Source: Bhargavaea sp. CC-171006 | GTDB lineage: Bacteria > Bacillota > Bacilli > Bacillales_A > Planococcaceae | Length of the DNA: 53,867 nucleotides | Assembly (NCBI RefSeq): GCF_009761675.1 | Contig: NZ_QUZH01000019.1 | Coordinates: 1 to 53,867 of the forward strand | Direction of reading: 5' to 3' | In this document: one piece after another, positions 53,859 to 53,867 of the stretch | Numbering within the stretch: the stretch's first letter is position 1 | Layout of the letters: each line of letters starts with the position of its first letter | Notes under the pieces: generated by a model | The model's database searches: none | The model's input: only the letters and a program-made list of their open reading frames with translations | Told to the model about the DNA's origin: nothing | Made by a program: the position numbers and the translations under genes

Positions 53859-53867
53859 CATTCATGT

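Overview
The window reads as chromosomal DNA of an endospore-forming member of the Bacillales, most likely Planococcaceae-like (Bhargavaea, Sporosarcina or a relative; this assignment is inference). The reasons are: Bacillus-type signals throughout (CtsR, FapR, PerR, Rex and CcpA sites, a T-box, strong Shine-Dalgarno sequences, many intrinsic terminators); spore genes (spoVAC-spoVAD-spoVAEB, spoVIF, cotZ, a cotO-like gene, a YjcZ-type protein); a base composition that is GC-rich for the order; and gene order that follows the Bacillus subtilis yitS-to-yjcH segment in long blocks. clpB, and murE directly before prfC, recall Staphylococcus, which fits a lysine-type rather than diaminopimelate-type peptidoglycan.

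Layout. 1-1670 is a complete IS3-family element whose left end is the first base of the window. 1692-6014 holds a minus-strand set (CoA-disulfide reductase-like, DegV, YitU) facing away from yitV-yitW. 6123-8314 is a ClpB-type disaggregase without its N-domain, behind two CtsR boxes. 8372-10989 holds yjzD, fabH (FapR operator) and fabF. 11285-17149 is an appDFABC oligopeptide importer. 17246-18707 holds a small membrane protein and trpS with its Trp T-box. 18797-19993 is a secreted putative glycosidase.

20428-26602 is a thiol and redox stress cluster: spx with a PerR-like box, mecA, coiA, pepF, the small RNA RoxS/RsaE, the Spx adaptor spxH, and a truncated haemoglobin. 26796-30339 is yjbL, relQ, nadK, an RluA-type pseudouridine synthase and prpE. 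30459-35778 runs from mgtE into a sporulation island. 35833-38247 holds yjcF, yjcG, yjcH and a PgpA-family gene.

38264-41949 is a TAXI-type TRAP importer with DUF1850, preceded by a cre-like site on its promoter. 41997-43454 holds a STAS protein, two small unknown genes and tRNA-Val(GAC). 43821-53776 holds an aldehyde dehydrogenase, an M42 peptidase with murE, prfC, a SwrC-like RND pump, and terC behind a yybP-ykoY (Mn2+) riboswitch.

How the parts work together: the centre combines proteolysis and thiol-stress control (Spx is delivered to ClpXP by SpxH; MecA is a ClpC adaptor) with redox-responsive RNA (RoxS) and nucleotide signalling (RelQ, PrpE). Two separate importers (App and TAXI-TRAP) share a design in which the binding-protein gene is followed by an intra-operon hairpin, which would favour expression of the binding protein over the membrane parts. 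I found no CRISPR array, prophage, toxin-antitoxin pair or defence system. The most unusual items are the N-domain-less ClpB, the SpxH with a broken CxxC, two unrecognised small genes, and the dense set of recognisable regulatory RNAs and operators.
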